This document shows, piece by piece, positions 8,861 to 17,694 of a stretch of DNA of 23,959 nt. Position 1 is the first letter of the stretch, and every line of letters begins with the position of its first letter. Made by a program: the position numbers and the translations under genes. This stretch comes from Chara braunii. Lineage: Eukaryota; Streptophyta; Charophyceae; Charales; Characeae. Location of the stretch: NCBI GenBank assembly GCA_003427395.1, contig BFEA01000465.1, positions 677,513 through 701,471 on the forward strand. The letters run 5' to 3'. The notes beneath the pieces were generated by a model that saw nothing but the letters and a program-made list of their open reading frames with translations, was not told the DNA's origin and made no database searches.

Positions 8861-8890
8861 GGGCTGTACTGCGCTTGCTGAGTACAGCCC
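8861..8890. repeat. Perfect 10-bp inverted repeat, 10-base loop
   Basis: GGGCTGTACT at 8861-8870 is the exact reverse complement of AGTACAGCCC at 8881-8890. It sits 24 bases before the first adapter junction. It could be an element end or a fold-back artefact. Confidence 0.8.
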
Positions 8891-8914
8891 AAATCCGCTG
8901 AGAAACTTTTGGGG

Positions 8915-8952
8915 CTGTCTCTTATACACATCTAGATGTGTATAAGAGACAG
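8915..8952. other. Nextera mate-pair junction adapter, assembly artefact
   Basis: CTGTCTCTTATACACATCT is followed directly by its reverse complement AGATGTGTATAAGAGACAG. These are two Tn5 mosaic ends back to back, the internal junction adapter of Nextera mate-pair libraries. This is sequencing-library DNA, not genome sequence. Its minus-strand translation gives the tell-tale peptide SYTHLDVYKRQ. Confidence 0.97.
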
Positions 8953-9243
8953 GCATAGGGGTGGATATTGCTGTTTGGAACAAGTAACCGCAACAACCTG
9001 CGGAGCAGGCACAGAGAGAATTGTGGCAGACAAAGAAGCACGCTGCTGATCCACGGGCGATGCGGCGCATGCTGTTGACGATACACAATAAGAGTAGCAG
9101 TGGTGTTGCAAACTGAAGATGAACATGTCTCTCTGGCAACGAAGCTGGAACAATGGGAGCAATGGGAACCGGAGACTCTGTTGGCAAGTGAAACAATGGG
9201 AGCAATGGGAACCGGAGACTCTGTTGGCAACGAAGTGTAGGAG
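8953..9243. repeat. 291-bp duplicate of 9562-9852, bounded by adapters
   Basis: Every base matches 9562-9852 at a constant offset of 609, except A at 9239 where the other copy has C. It lies exactly between the two adapter junctions. I read it as a mate-pair read fragment built into the assembly, not a genomic duplication. Confidence 0.93.
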
Positions 9244-9281
9244 CTGTCTCTTATACACATCTAGATGTGTATAAGAGACAG
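9244..9281. other. Second Nextera mate-pair junction adapter
   Basis: The same 38-base double mosaic-end sequence as at 8915-8952. Two complete copies 291 bases apart rule out a chance match. Confidence 0.97.
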
Positions 9282-9561
9282 GTGCGCAACACTGATCCAA
9301 ACGATATATTCATCCAAAGTTCCAAACGATGCTGGTCAGCCATTTGCAGATCCCCCTTGTGGTCTACACTTTGTGGGGTTAACTGCAATCAGGGTAAATC
9401 ATGTTCCAATCCCTCGACGTTTGGGGCTTCATCCTCAGTAGGGACTGCCCTGGAATCGGGAGTACCCTGGACAAGGACCACATCCTGTTGTACAGGTGAC
9501 TCGTGAATATCTATCTAATGCTGAAGGGCATAAAACATGGTCCCGTGGCTGTCTGCAAGAG

Positions 9562-9852
9562 GCATAGGGGTGGATATTGCTGTTTGGAACAAGTAACCGC
9601 AACAACCTGCGGAGCAGGCACAGAGAGAATTGTGGCAGACAAAGAAGCACGCTGCTGATCCACGGGCGATGCGGCGCATGCTGTTGACGATACACAATAA
9701 GAGTAGCAGTGGTGTTGCAAACTGAAGATGAACATGTCTCTCTGGCAACGAAGCTGGAACAATGGGAGCAATGGGAACCGGAGACTCTGTTGGCAAGTGA
9801 AACAATGGGAGCAATGGGAACCGGAGACTCTGTTGGCAACGAAGTGTCGGAG
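9562..9852. repeat. Probable genuine copy of the duplicated segment, with internal 43-bp tandem repeat
   Basis: This copy is joined to its surroundings without adapter on either side. Within it, ACAATGGGAGCAATGGGAAC and the following text repeat with a 43-base period at 9759-9801 and 9802-9844. Minus-strand open frames through it are Cys/Leu-rich without a recognisable domain. Confidence 0.8.
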
Positions 9853-9940
9853 ATACTGTGATGTTCTTTGCACTGGAGCTGTGGGAGAGAAAGCTGTAAC
9901 AGTAAAAAACATAGTAGGGGAAATTCCAGCTATGGAAAGT

Positions 9941-10060
9941 GCTGTAGTTGAAACTGCAGCAGTGGAAACTGCAGCAGTGAAAACTGTAGCAGTGAAAACT
10001 GCAGCAGTAGGAACTGCAGAAGTGGACGCTACAGCAGTGAAAACTGCAGTAGCAGCAGAT
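9941..10060 (+). repeat. Eight 15-bp tandem units coding an Ala/Val-rich pentapeptide
   Basis: Units follow the pattern GCAGCAGTGGAAACT with substitutions but no length changes. In the plus frame of an ORF from 9728 to 10168 they read (A/T/V)(A/V/E)V(E/K/G/D)(T/A), apart from the last unit. Several differences are GTG/GTA/GTT, silent in that frame. On the minus strand the same units read a Cys/Ser/His/Phe pattern. No family is recognised, and I would not call a gene. Confidence 0.8.
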
Positions 10061-10461
10061 GGGCAAGCAGGGGCAGGACGAGACCTGGTTATCCCCCTGC
10101 CAACTTACCAATCACCAACTTCCTTTTTTCCCCTTTTCTTTCTACTCACCAACTTTCTGAAATGCTGACTACTCCCAACTTGAGCATCAGACAACAGCAA
10201 ACAGGGGGCGTACGACGGATCCATGTTTTCCGCATCCTCTTCGCCATGTCAACAAAAGATCATCTTTCCCTACCGGGCACTGACCAACTTCCCAAAATAT
10301 GTCACCTTCCGGCCCTTCGGAGCAGAGAACAAGTGGAACAGAAATCTAGCAAACTCTTAAAAGATGGAGAAGAAAAGAAACAGATGTCAGATTTGCCTAC
10401 AGAGACAGGATGCCCCATTATATCACTTCCATTTCTCCTACTTTTGTTATAGCATTCAGTA
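10061..10461. other. No gene recognised
   Basis: A pyrimidine-rich patch (about 10115-10145) and short open frames without domains. Confidence 0.4.
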
Positions 10462-10509
10462 GGATTTAAACTCTTAACCTATTGATCAAGTGTACCTACC
10501 CTTCAGCCA
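10462..10509 (-). other. tRNA-like A-box and B-box pair, possible SINE relic
   Basis: On the minus strand TGGCTGAAGGGTAGG (10509-10495) resembles a Pol III A box. GAGTTTAAATCC (10473-10462) resembles a B box, at about tRNA spacing. The arms do not pair well enough for a functional tRNA. A tRNA-derived SINE or pseudo-tRNA is possible. Confidence 0.3.
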
Positions 10510-11293
10510 CGAAGCACACACCACACTGCACAAACGAACGCCAGCTGTCTCTCACTCAGCGAACAGACTTGGGAAAAGCGGCCGCAACACCAAGCGAGGA
10601 GTGCATCAAGGAAACCTTTCAAATGCAGAAGTCTGATCAAGCAGAAGGCAGCACCAAAAGGAGCACATCAACCATCCCCTTCCTCCCCCGTGCCTGCAGA
10701 TGTTACGGACTCCGCCAGGGCTAGATACCTGGTCTGCAGGTTACCACCCGCCAGCTTGCTGCATTTGCTTTCTTTTTTTTGTTTTGCAATTCTTTTGTTT
10801 TTGATTCTTGCTTTTCTGATTTCGAACATTTGGCGCCATCTGCATTCTGGCGCCCGTTTTCAAATTCCTTCTTTTGGGACTTTCGGATTTCCGACACTTG
10901 GGACAATCCGACATTCTGGCACCCACTCTCAGGCTTGGCCCTGAGGCATTTTCACTTTCGCCCTGAGGACCATACTTGAATCGGGTACTTATGTACGGAC
11001 TCAAGCCCAGTATGGGCACCAAGTTTCAGCCTCAGCGCTTGTGTTCAGTTCGACTTTGCTGCGACATTCTGTTCGGGAATTCAAGACTGCGAGTTTGCGA
11101 TTTTTGCCACTTTGTGTCTGGGTCCATCGAGTCGTATCAAGTCTGTGTCGAGTTGAGTGAGCATGTGTGTGAGCTCTCACTCTCCCTCCCTCTTCCAGCG
11201 CCGCTGCTCTGCCTCTGCCTCGTCACAGCAGACCTCTTTTGTCTGCCGCCGATTCCCTCCAAGCACTCACGTCTCTTCCCAGCCGCTGTCAAA
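10510..11293. other. No gene recognised; T-rich tract
   Basis: A T-rich stretch lies at about 10766-10815. Bases 10860-11160 carry evenly mixed sequence with short open frames only. An ACTCAAG-type segment near 10998 weakly resembles the 148-bp unit that follows. Confidence 0.4.
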
Positions 11294-11589
11294 ATGCAGA
11301 AGTTACACAGGAAACGCACGCACACACCCAAGCACTCGCGTCTCTGCAAGCTGCTCTTGTACTACAACCCCCTTCTCGGCCGCCTGTCCCCATAAGTACG
11401 GTCTATCCGGTATGAGTACCTTTCGCCTCAATTTCGTCAACATGCAGAAGTTACACAGGAAACGCACGCACACACCCAAGCACTCACGTCTCTGCAAGCT
11501 GCTCTTGTACTACAACCCCCTTCTCGGCCGCCTGTCCCCATAAGTACGGTCTATCTGGTATGAGTACCTTTCGCCTCAATTTCGTCAAC
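11294..11589. repeat. Two nearly identical 148-bp tandem units
   Basis: Units 11294-11441 and 11442-11589 both begin ATGCAGAAGTTACACAGG and end TTTCGTCAAC. They differ at about two positions (cactCgcg/cactCacg and tatcCgg/tatcTgg). Such low divergence implies a recent duplication or a collapsed array. 148 is not a multiple of three, so no shared reading frame is kept. Confidence 0.93.
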
Positions 11590-11681
11590 AGATGGGCCAG
11601 ATACAGCCAAATCGAATTGGATTTGGTGAATTTCATCAACAGATGGGCCAGATAGAGCCAAATCAAATTGGATTTGATGCA
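11580..11681. repeat. Two 51-bp tandem units
   Basis: TCAACAGATGGGCCAGATA and AGCCAAATC(G/A)AATTGGATTTG recur with a 51-base period, directly abutting the 148-bp units. Confidence 0.88.
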
Positions 11682-11689
11682 AGGCCCCC

Positions 11690-12282
11690 GTCGTGCTATG
11701 CTTGGGCCAGACAAATCATCTACAGGTTCATGCTTCCTTAGCAAGAACATAGCAGGCCCTTACCGTCACGGGTTTACTGGTCTTTCAGATCTGGTACATT
11801 GGCCCCAGCCAACTTGAGAATCACATTTGAGTCGCTCCTAAGAGTTTGAAGTCTCGGGACAACTGGACCAAAATGGCTGGCGGCACCAGCCAAACAAAAA
11901 CATAAACGCAGCAGCGATGGTGTTTCGGCAAAGCTTGGTGCGCATAGCAGTTTGAATTTTGCCTCGGATGTAATGGCAGTTTAAGAACAAGCTTTGTTAA
12001 CCCTTCACGATTAAGGGAAAAGAGGGAGCTGCTGTTTCCGGAGCACAGGCCCCACTGGATTATGACTTGCCTAAGATTTAATATCCGAGATATCTCATCA
12101 TCTCACCCGATCTCAAAGACCAACACAATGACCAAAGGGACCTGACAATAAGGACAACTCCCGCGTCCTCCCCCTCCCCTCCCAGCCCCCCCCTCTCCTC
12201 ACAAAAAAAAATCAAAGCTCTTCAAGCTCTTGCCACTAGCTCCGTACTGCCACCGTCTTCCCTTCTCTTTTCCACTTAACCT
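11690..12282. other. No gene recognised
   Basis: No domain-bearing open frame. The stretch becomes C-rich from about 12160 before the poly(C) tract. Confidence 0.4.
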
Positions 12283-12308
12283 CCCCCCCCCCCCCCCCCC
12301 CCCCCCCC
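12283..12308. repeat. poly(C) tract, 26 bases
   Basis: An uninterrupted C run, followed by AACAACCCCCCCC. The length may be inaccurate because homopolymers are hard to sequence. Confidence 0.9.
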
Positions 12309-12574
12309 AACAACCCCCCCCAACGGGGCACATCGGACTGCTGCCATGTTTGTGACAAGTTAGCATGAACCTAGACAGTTTTACGACCAGACTAATGCTC
12401 TCTGAGTACAGATCTAGGATCTAGCGCAAAGGGGCTTGGGCCTTATTGACCCCCACATGGACATCACGAATGCACCGTGCAGTAATACACCCCATCTGTT
12501 GGACCTCACACACACCTCACAACTCTCTACCCCGTACCTCTTAAAATTGTAAGAAAGAACTGACGATGCAGTAT

Positions 12575-12763
12575 TTATCGGACAGGATAAGCGTGCGATC
12601 CAAGGTACACACCATCTAATTCTTCTTGAGAAAGTGTCTTCATGCACCGGGTGACTTCTTCGTCGGAAGCGTTGTGTGCCTTGCAGAGAAGCTCCTTATA
12701 CCGTGCCCCGAATGCCAAAAGAATGAACTGGCCGAGTGTCGGATCCCGCACCCTGCCAAACAA
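12575..12763 (-). CDS. Candidate short exon or gene relic, unknown function
   Basis: A minus-strand open stretch reads with an ordinary protein-like composition: a QFILLAFGARYKELL segment and a charged helix-like ASDEEVTRCMKTL. It begins with a TTG codon inside CTTTGTTTGGCAG, which looks like a pyrimidine-rich tract and an AG splice acceptor. If so, the coding part would start after that AG near 12750. It ends at a TAA (12575-12577). No donor or partner exon was located and I do not recognise the protein. It may be chance. Confidence 0.2.
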   Translation of the reverse strand: MFGRVRDPTLGQFILLAFGARYKELLCKAHNASDEEVTRCMKTLSQEELDGVYLGSHAYPVR

Positions 12764-13000
12764 AGTTTTTTAGGAGTACAGATGGGAGTTAGGAGTACAG
12801 ATATGCACAAGTGCAACTTCGAAAAATACCCCTGCAGTTCTCTGTCTTTTTTGGTTTTTCGAGTACAAGGGTGCGATTGCACACCCTGGCAAACAAAGTT
12901 TTTCGAGTACAGAGAGGAGTTGTGCAATTGCAAATTGGAAAAATAACCCTACCACTGGCTGTCAGTCTTTCATTTTTTTTTTAGTACAAATGAGAGCCTT
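12751..13000. repeat. Diverged tandem repeat, 133-bp period
   Basis: CCCTG(C/G)CAAACAAAGTTTTT, (A/C)GAGTACAG, a TGCA-rich core, GAAAAATA(A)CCCT, CTGTC and a T-run recur from 12751 and from 12884. A shorter GGAGTACAGAT duplication is nested at 12773-12803. Confidence 0.75.
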
Positions 13001-14403
13001 GCCTTGCAAGCCAGTGGGAGGAGGAGGAGGAGGAAAATTTGAAACAAGTATCCTTGCCCCCATTAAAACATACACGGGTGCAAGCACCATCATGGTGCAC
13101 CATCATCCGTGCACCTGGACATCTGCAATATGTCAGAACGTACCTTCTGACATGGGGCACTCCTGTTATTTTGAATGCATTGATTGTGACAAGGGCAGCA
13201 GAGAGGGTAGAGAAGTAGGGAGGGGGAACGGGGGGGGCAGCAATTTTAAAAGTTCTGCCCTGGGCCTGCCTTTCACACTGTAGTGCAGAGTAGCGTTGAA
13301 CACTTTAGGTCAGTCAGAAAATATCTGGTCCACTTAACAGTCCAGGTACGTGTCGAATGTTGAGTAGTGGAGCGAGGCCCTATGTGGATGGAAAACAATG
13401 AACGAGTAACCAGCAAACAAAACAGACAAAAGTGACCCGGTTTATTGAATCAAACAGCCGATCAAGCCTACGACTGAAAAGAGCCCAGGGGGAAGAGGGG
13501 ACACACGGGGCCTTGCTCGACTACTCACCACATGCACAAAAGACAAAAAAACATAGCGGTGTATCTACCCATGTCCTAGAGGAAGATTTATTCTCATTTT
13601 GCACATTTGGTGAGTAGTGCAGTGAGGTCCATGGTAAGTTTCCAGATAGGAATATAAGTGAGGGGGGGGCAGATCTCTATGAAAATCTATGCGACAGTAC
13701 CAACAGTCAAGCCTTCAAGAAGAGAGAAACCAGACTGTCGGGAGCACACCAAGCCACAGCCGGACGGCAAGTGATCCGAGTCAGAAAGAGAGTGACAACT
13801 GAGGAGAGGAGGCAACAAGGTTTCGTTAGCAGTTCGGAGCCACAGGAGTACCTGCACAAATTGAAAATGAAACAACAGGAAGGAGGGCGCCAACAAATAG
13901 CGGAAGGGTACGGGGTGACTTTGGCCCGAATATTGCTCGTTCGAAAGGGTAAATACTAAATATAGAAAGAAGAGGACTAGAGGATGACAGACCAGACAGA
14001 GTACAGGATAAGACTATAAATCATCATTGGGACGGGCACATGCCACCCCATAGAGAAGGTAAACGACTCAAGGAGTCAAGCAGCAGTTAAGTTGAGGTCT
14101 AGATAAGTACGCACACACATGGAACCCAACACGAGAGAAGAGATGCGTGGAACAATAAGGACCAGAGGTAGAACCCCCTAAACAGGATGCAAGTAGCATT
14201 TGCAATTTTCAGCTGAAAGGCTCAAGCAAGGTAGGCTGAGAGGAACTACACAAAACAGTTATGGGATTCGGAAAAACAGCTCACCATCATCAGCTCTGGC
14301 AACTGACGAGGGAATCGAGCAGCCAGATTGGACTGGGAGGAGCAAAACAACGGGCCGTGTTCAAGGTACCTGGCAGCAATTCTTGAACAGGGAGAACACG
14401 AGT
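13001..14403. other. No gene recognised; G-rich patches
   Basis: Bases 13202-13240 hold several G-runs including G8, which could fold as a quadruplex. A short GAGTAGTG(C/G)AG motif recurs near 13362 and 13611. Small open frames on both strands have no recognisable domain. Confidence 0.4.
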
Positions 14404-14473
14404 GAAACAGGGGCGAAACAGGGGCGAAACAGGAGCGAAACAGGGGCGAAAACAGGGGTGAAAACAGGGGTAA
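14404..14473 (+). repeat. Minisatellite, 11-12 bp unit GAAACAGGGGC
   Basis: Four 11-base units are followed by two 12-base units with an extra A and T for C. Minor substitutions occur. Confidence 0.92.
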
Positions 14474-14610
14474 ATTCCTCCTCCTTGGGAAACAATCAAT
14501 GCCACTGACTCAGGGTCCCTCAGCCACAACAGAGGGAGACGTGGATGGAGTAAATTAGTAAATTACGTAAGGGTTGCTGGAGTCGGTTTTCAGCAGATAA
14601 TAAATAACTT

Positions 14611-14633
14611 TTCCTTTTTTTGGAAAAAAGGAA
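14611..14633. repeat. Perfect hairpin, 10-bp stem, 3-base loop
   Basis: TTCCTTTTTT pairs with AAAAAAGGAA around TGG. A partial copy of the same sequence (TTTTCCTTTTTTTGGAAGGAAA) follows at about 14651-14672, each copy leading into an AAAC tract. Confidence 0.85.
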
Positions 14634-14728
14634 CAAACAAACAAACAACTATTTTCCTTTTTTTGGAAGGAAACAAACAAACAAACAAACAAACAAACAA
14701 ACAAACAAACAAACAAACAAACAAACAA
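14634..14728. repeat. (AAAC)n microsatellite in two blocks
   Basis: AAAC units fill 14634-14648 and 14669-14728, separated by the duplicated T-rich hairpin segment. Confidence 0.95.
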
Positions 14729-14871
14729 CTGATCCTTCTCTGCAGACAACCATTCACACAGAGGGTTCAATTACACTGCTACAGACTCATGGAGGAGGAG
14801 ACATACATGAGGGGGAAATTGCCAAATTGGCCTTTTCCTGGATGGTGGGGAACGCAAATTCACCTTTTTCT

Positions 14872-14906
14872 GTAAGTACTAAGTACTAAGTACTAAGTAG
14901 TAAGTT
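14872..14906. repeat. 7-bp tandem repeat TAAGTAC
   Basis: About five near-perfect units, the last with GTAG for GTAC. Confidence 0.9.
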
Positions 14907-15368
14907 GTCAAAAACACCAGTGGATTAGAAATAGTGTTTAATTATTAACTTTAATAGACCCATTCTCGTAAACCGGCAGTAACCCTCAACTTTCCTTTCC
15001 AACTTGCTCCAGTGTTCAGCGGACGTAGACCATGCCAGCATTAGAGCCATTCCAGCCTTAGCCAGACACCAAACCACAGACCGTCACCTTGCGTCGCCCA
15101 GAAACAATGAGCAAAAGAATAAAAACAGAAAAAAAAGGCTGGTTGCTGGGGCATGCCAAGTGTGTCACAAACAAGAAATCGCACCCATAACAGTAATCCG
15201 TCTGAAGACAAAAAAGTTGAAAAAACAGCATTCACCCAAGCCCCCTGCCTGCCTTAAGCTGACAGCGTTGACAGCCTCCTCATGCTCCACACAGCCTCCG
15301 AGAATCACATCAAGTCCTGTTGTAGGTACATGCGCTGAAGAGGAAGAAAAAGGAATTCGAGGAAGGAG
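14907..15368. other. No gene recognised
   Basis: A 141-codon plus-strand open frame (15004-15429) is Lys/Thr/Ser-rich and shows no domain. It runs into the tandem repeat that follows, so I do not call it a gene. Confidence 0.35.
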
Positions 15369-15541
15369 CTCACAATCTCGCAAATCAAGGCAGCAATCAA
15401 CCAACCAGGCTACCGTCTTCCCCCAGTAATGTCAATCATTATAGCTGTATTTGGGGCTCACCATCTCACAACTCAGGGCAACAATCAACCCGACTACCGT
15501 CTTCCCCCGAATACCGTGTGGTCATTATAGCTGTATTTGGG
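15369..15541. repeat. Two tandem units of 85-88 bp, each carrying a MITE-like end
   Basis: Units start at 15369 and 15457. Each has CTCAC(A/C)ATCTC, GCAACAATCAACC-like text, then CTACCGTCTTCCCCC and CATTATAGCTGTATTTGGG. The last two segments match the terminal repeat and interior of the elements at 16821-16938 and 22212-22322. A fragment of that family was therefore duplicated together with its flank. Confidence 0.8.
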
Positions 15542-15836
15542 CCAACTATCACCACGTGATAGAAGGCATTCAAGGCAATAATGACCGCACAGACACCAGA
15601 TGGTTCAGACTAGATTCAGACATCCAGACATGGTCCCGACCAGCGGGGTCCACGGAAAAAAATTCTACATTTTTAAAGATGATTTTTGGATTTTTTCCTT
15701 CAGATTGGTTGCGAATATCAAGATGACCCTTAGCCAAAACGTGCTCTAGTCACATTCCTGCTCAATATACATACACCTCTCCCACACAAATCGAAATTCC
15801 GGGAAATATAATATCAAATATCTGGGATTTAGTTCA
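15542..15836. other. No gene recognised
   Basis: Mixed sequence with short A-rich and T-rich patches. No repeat partner was found in the window. Confidence 0.4.
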
Positions 15837-16111
15837 GACATATCGAGAGCGGTTAATGGAAGACCCAAAATTCGGCGAATTTTTGCGAATTTTTCACCGA
15901 AACTGTCATATTTCCCTGAATTTTTACTCTTTTCTCAGTTGTTCTTTTTGTCTGTTATATATGTGCTTTAGGGTATATCTGTATTCAGTTTCACCGTATT
16001 TGAAGCAGTAACAAAAAACTTAGCAAAAACAGCTTTCAACAACATTGCTTGTAGCGACGCGGCGAAAAACCCCGAATTTTTGGTCTTCCATTAACCACTA
16101 GTGGACATATC
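15837..16111. mobile_element. hAT-like MITE with 8-bp flanking direct repeat
   Basis: GGTTAATGGAAGACC at 15851 has its inverted partner GGTCTTCCATTAACC ending at 16096. Pairing continues inwards with a few mismatches through AAAATTCGG. GACATATC flanks the element at 15837-15844 and 16104-16111. Eight-base target duplications are typical of hAT elements. The interior (about 200 bases) is A/T-rich and encodes no transposase, so the copy is non-autonomous. The left outermost bases have decayed. Confidence 0.75.
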
Positions 16112-16225
16112 CGGACGTTGTACCTGGACAAAGGACTACAGACTGTCCATGGTGCAGACCTCTAGATGGTAGCCATGATAAAAATCAAGGAGGGCAAAAG
16201 AGGAGGGCTAAACAGGTGGGGCTAC

Positions 16226-16372
16226 GTCTGTTAAAATTGGAACGATACAGCCCCTGCACCAGGATGACATGCATAAATTCCGAAGTGGTCCCAATTTTTT
16301 TTTGTTTTTTGACTCTCGAGGGACAAAACTTCAAAAAGTTAAAAAAACAGAATGGAGAGAATCGATTAGAAG
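16226..16372 (+). repeat. Diverged dispersed repeat, copy 1
   Basis: TCTGTTAAA(A)TTGGA, GCCCCTGCAC and ATGACATG, and downstream AGTTAAA...ATGG-GAGAAT, recur in the same order at 17006-17166. The middle of the two copies differs completely. The family is unknown. Confidence 0.55.
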
Positions 16373-16820
16373 CCACACGGCTTACATTGCCTTACATATT
16401 CGTCAATCTTGATCCCAGATCATAAAAATACGAACATCGCTGTCGCATATCTACACATCCTGCGTCTGCTTGTACCTCCTTACGGACCCTGCACGTCAGA
16501 AAGGAACGAGAGAGACACGGCTGCAGAACTAAATATCTGATCATATGCCCATTCCATCAAACAGAAGCTTTCAAGTTCCAACGTACAAAAAAAAATATTC
16601 AGCAAGTGTGCCAGATTGCGAATTCCAGCCGTGCCACAAATGCAGCTAGGAGTTTTCTCACTGTGTAAGTGGCAGAAGCTTGTGATGCCAACCCAGTCCA
16701 CCACGCCCTTGTAGTGAGTGACTCTGGAAACGTACGGCTCTCAGGGTTATGTTCCGCTCAGAGAGAAGGGGGGAGGAAGAACTTGCAAAATGCTACATTC
16801 CCTAACCCCAAAAGGAATGA
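16373..16820. other. No gene recognised
   Basis: No repeat partner, domain or RNA gene seen. Confidence 0.4.
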
Positions 16821-16938
16821 CTACCGTCTTCACCCCAATAGAACGCCCGGTAATTTTCGCCGTATCTGGACTGAAAGTCGCACCAAATAGGGTTATAAAT
16901 TATAATGATCAAGCATTCCGTTCGTGCGAAGACGGTAG
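16821..16938. mobile_element. MITE of the CTACCGTCTTC family, diverged copy
   Basis: It starts CTACCGTCTTCACCCCAATA and ends GAAGACGGTAG, an inverted partner that matches well for only the first dozen or so bases. The interior resembles the 111-bp element at 22212-22322 (CTGTATCTGGACTGAAA-like text). No clear target duplication. It is non-coding. Confidence 0.7.
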
Positions 16939-17005
16939 GTCCAATTTGAATGTGCAATTGACAAGATAAGGAGATCACGAAGTCCACGTTTAGGTCCTTC
17001 CGGAC

Positions 17006-17166
17006 ATCTGTTAAATTGGATTACCATGGCCCCTGCACAAAAATGACATGAGGGGGGTGGAGGGAGGAGAAAGGGGGGGGGGCGGCGGGGGAGGAAGTCA
17101 ATGTTTAGAGAAATTAGAGTCGAAGAAGTTAAAGATTTTGAAATGGGAGAATTCCCTACAGGCCCC
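17006..17166 (+). repeat. Diverged dispersed repeat, copy 2, with a G-rich insert
   Basis: Partner of 16226-16372. Its middle holds a G-rich stretch (17049-17092) with several G-runs, including G9, replacing the T-rich middle of copy 1. Confidence 0.55.
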
Positions 17167-17607
17167 TGTCAGAACCTCCAACGACTGGTATGGCCCTCAT
17201 CATGTACAAGCACCACATCAGGATGAACCTGGGCATGCTTTCCCTTATGAAAACAGTCACGAAGACTTCCTGAACCTGGACAAACAAATTCGGCCATGCA
17301 ATCGTTTTCCTTGTCTGGTCGATGGGAAGCATAACACAGCTGCACTCAAGAGTGGCTTAACTGAACTTTCTAGCTGCTCTCTAAGCTATAGACTCAGATT
17401 CACACACAAACAAATGGTCAATCAGGTCCACCCCAAGATGGCCGTCTTCTTCGCCCTTATTCTCAATTCGCAACACTTGACCCACTGTGAATAATCTCCA
17501 GCAGTGTGCACCAACAGAACAAAGAACCAAAAAAAAAAAAAAAACTAAGGATTACAAAAAAATTAGTAAGCAAGAGCCAGGCCATAGACTTTCACTTCAC
17601 TACCTGC

Positions 17608-17609
<2 letters not shown>
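17167..17609. other. No gene recognised; A16 tract
   Basis: A plus-strand open frame (17048-17494) begins in the G-rich insert and has no domain. An A16 run lies at 17529-17544. Confidence 0.4.

Positions 17610-17686
<77 letters not shown>
17610..17686. repeat. (CT)n microsatellite
   Basis: Uninterrupted CT repeats of about 76 bases, then a short (AC)n. The same motif opens the window and, in reverse orientation, closes it. Confidence 0.97.
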
Positions 17687-17693
<7 letters not shown>

Positions 17694-17694
17694 C

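Noticed and set aside
8915-9281. Tn5/IS50-like bacterial transposon insertion
   Set aside because: The 19-base mosaic ends are back to back with no transposase or resistance gene between them. That is the library adapter layout, not an insertion.
9515-10111. Cysteine-rich minus-strand protein
   Set aside because: The Cys/Ser/His pattern is the reverse reading of the 15-bp repeat. The rest has no domain.
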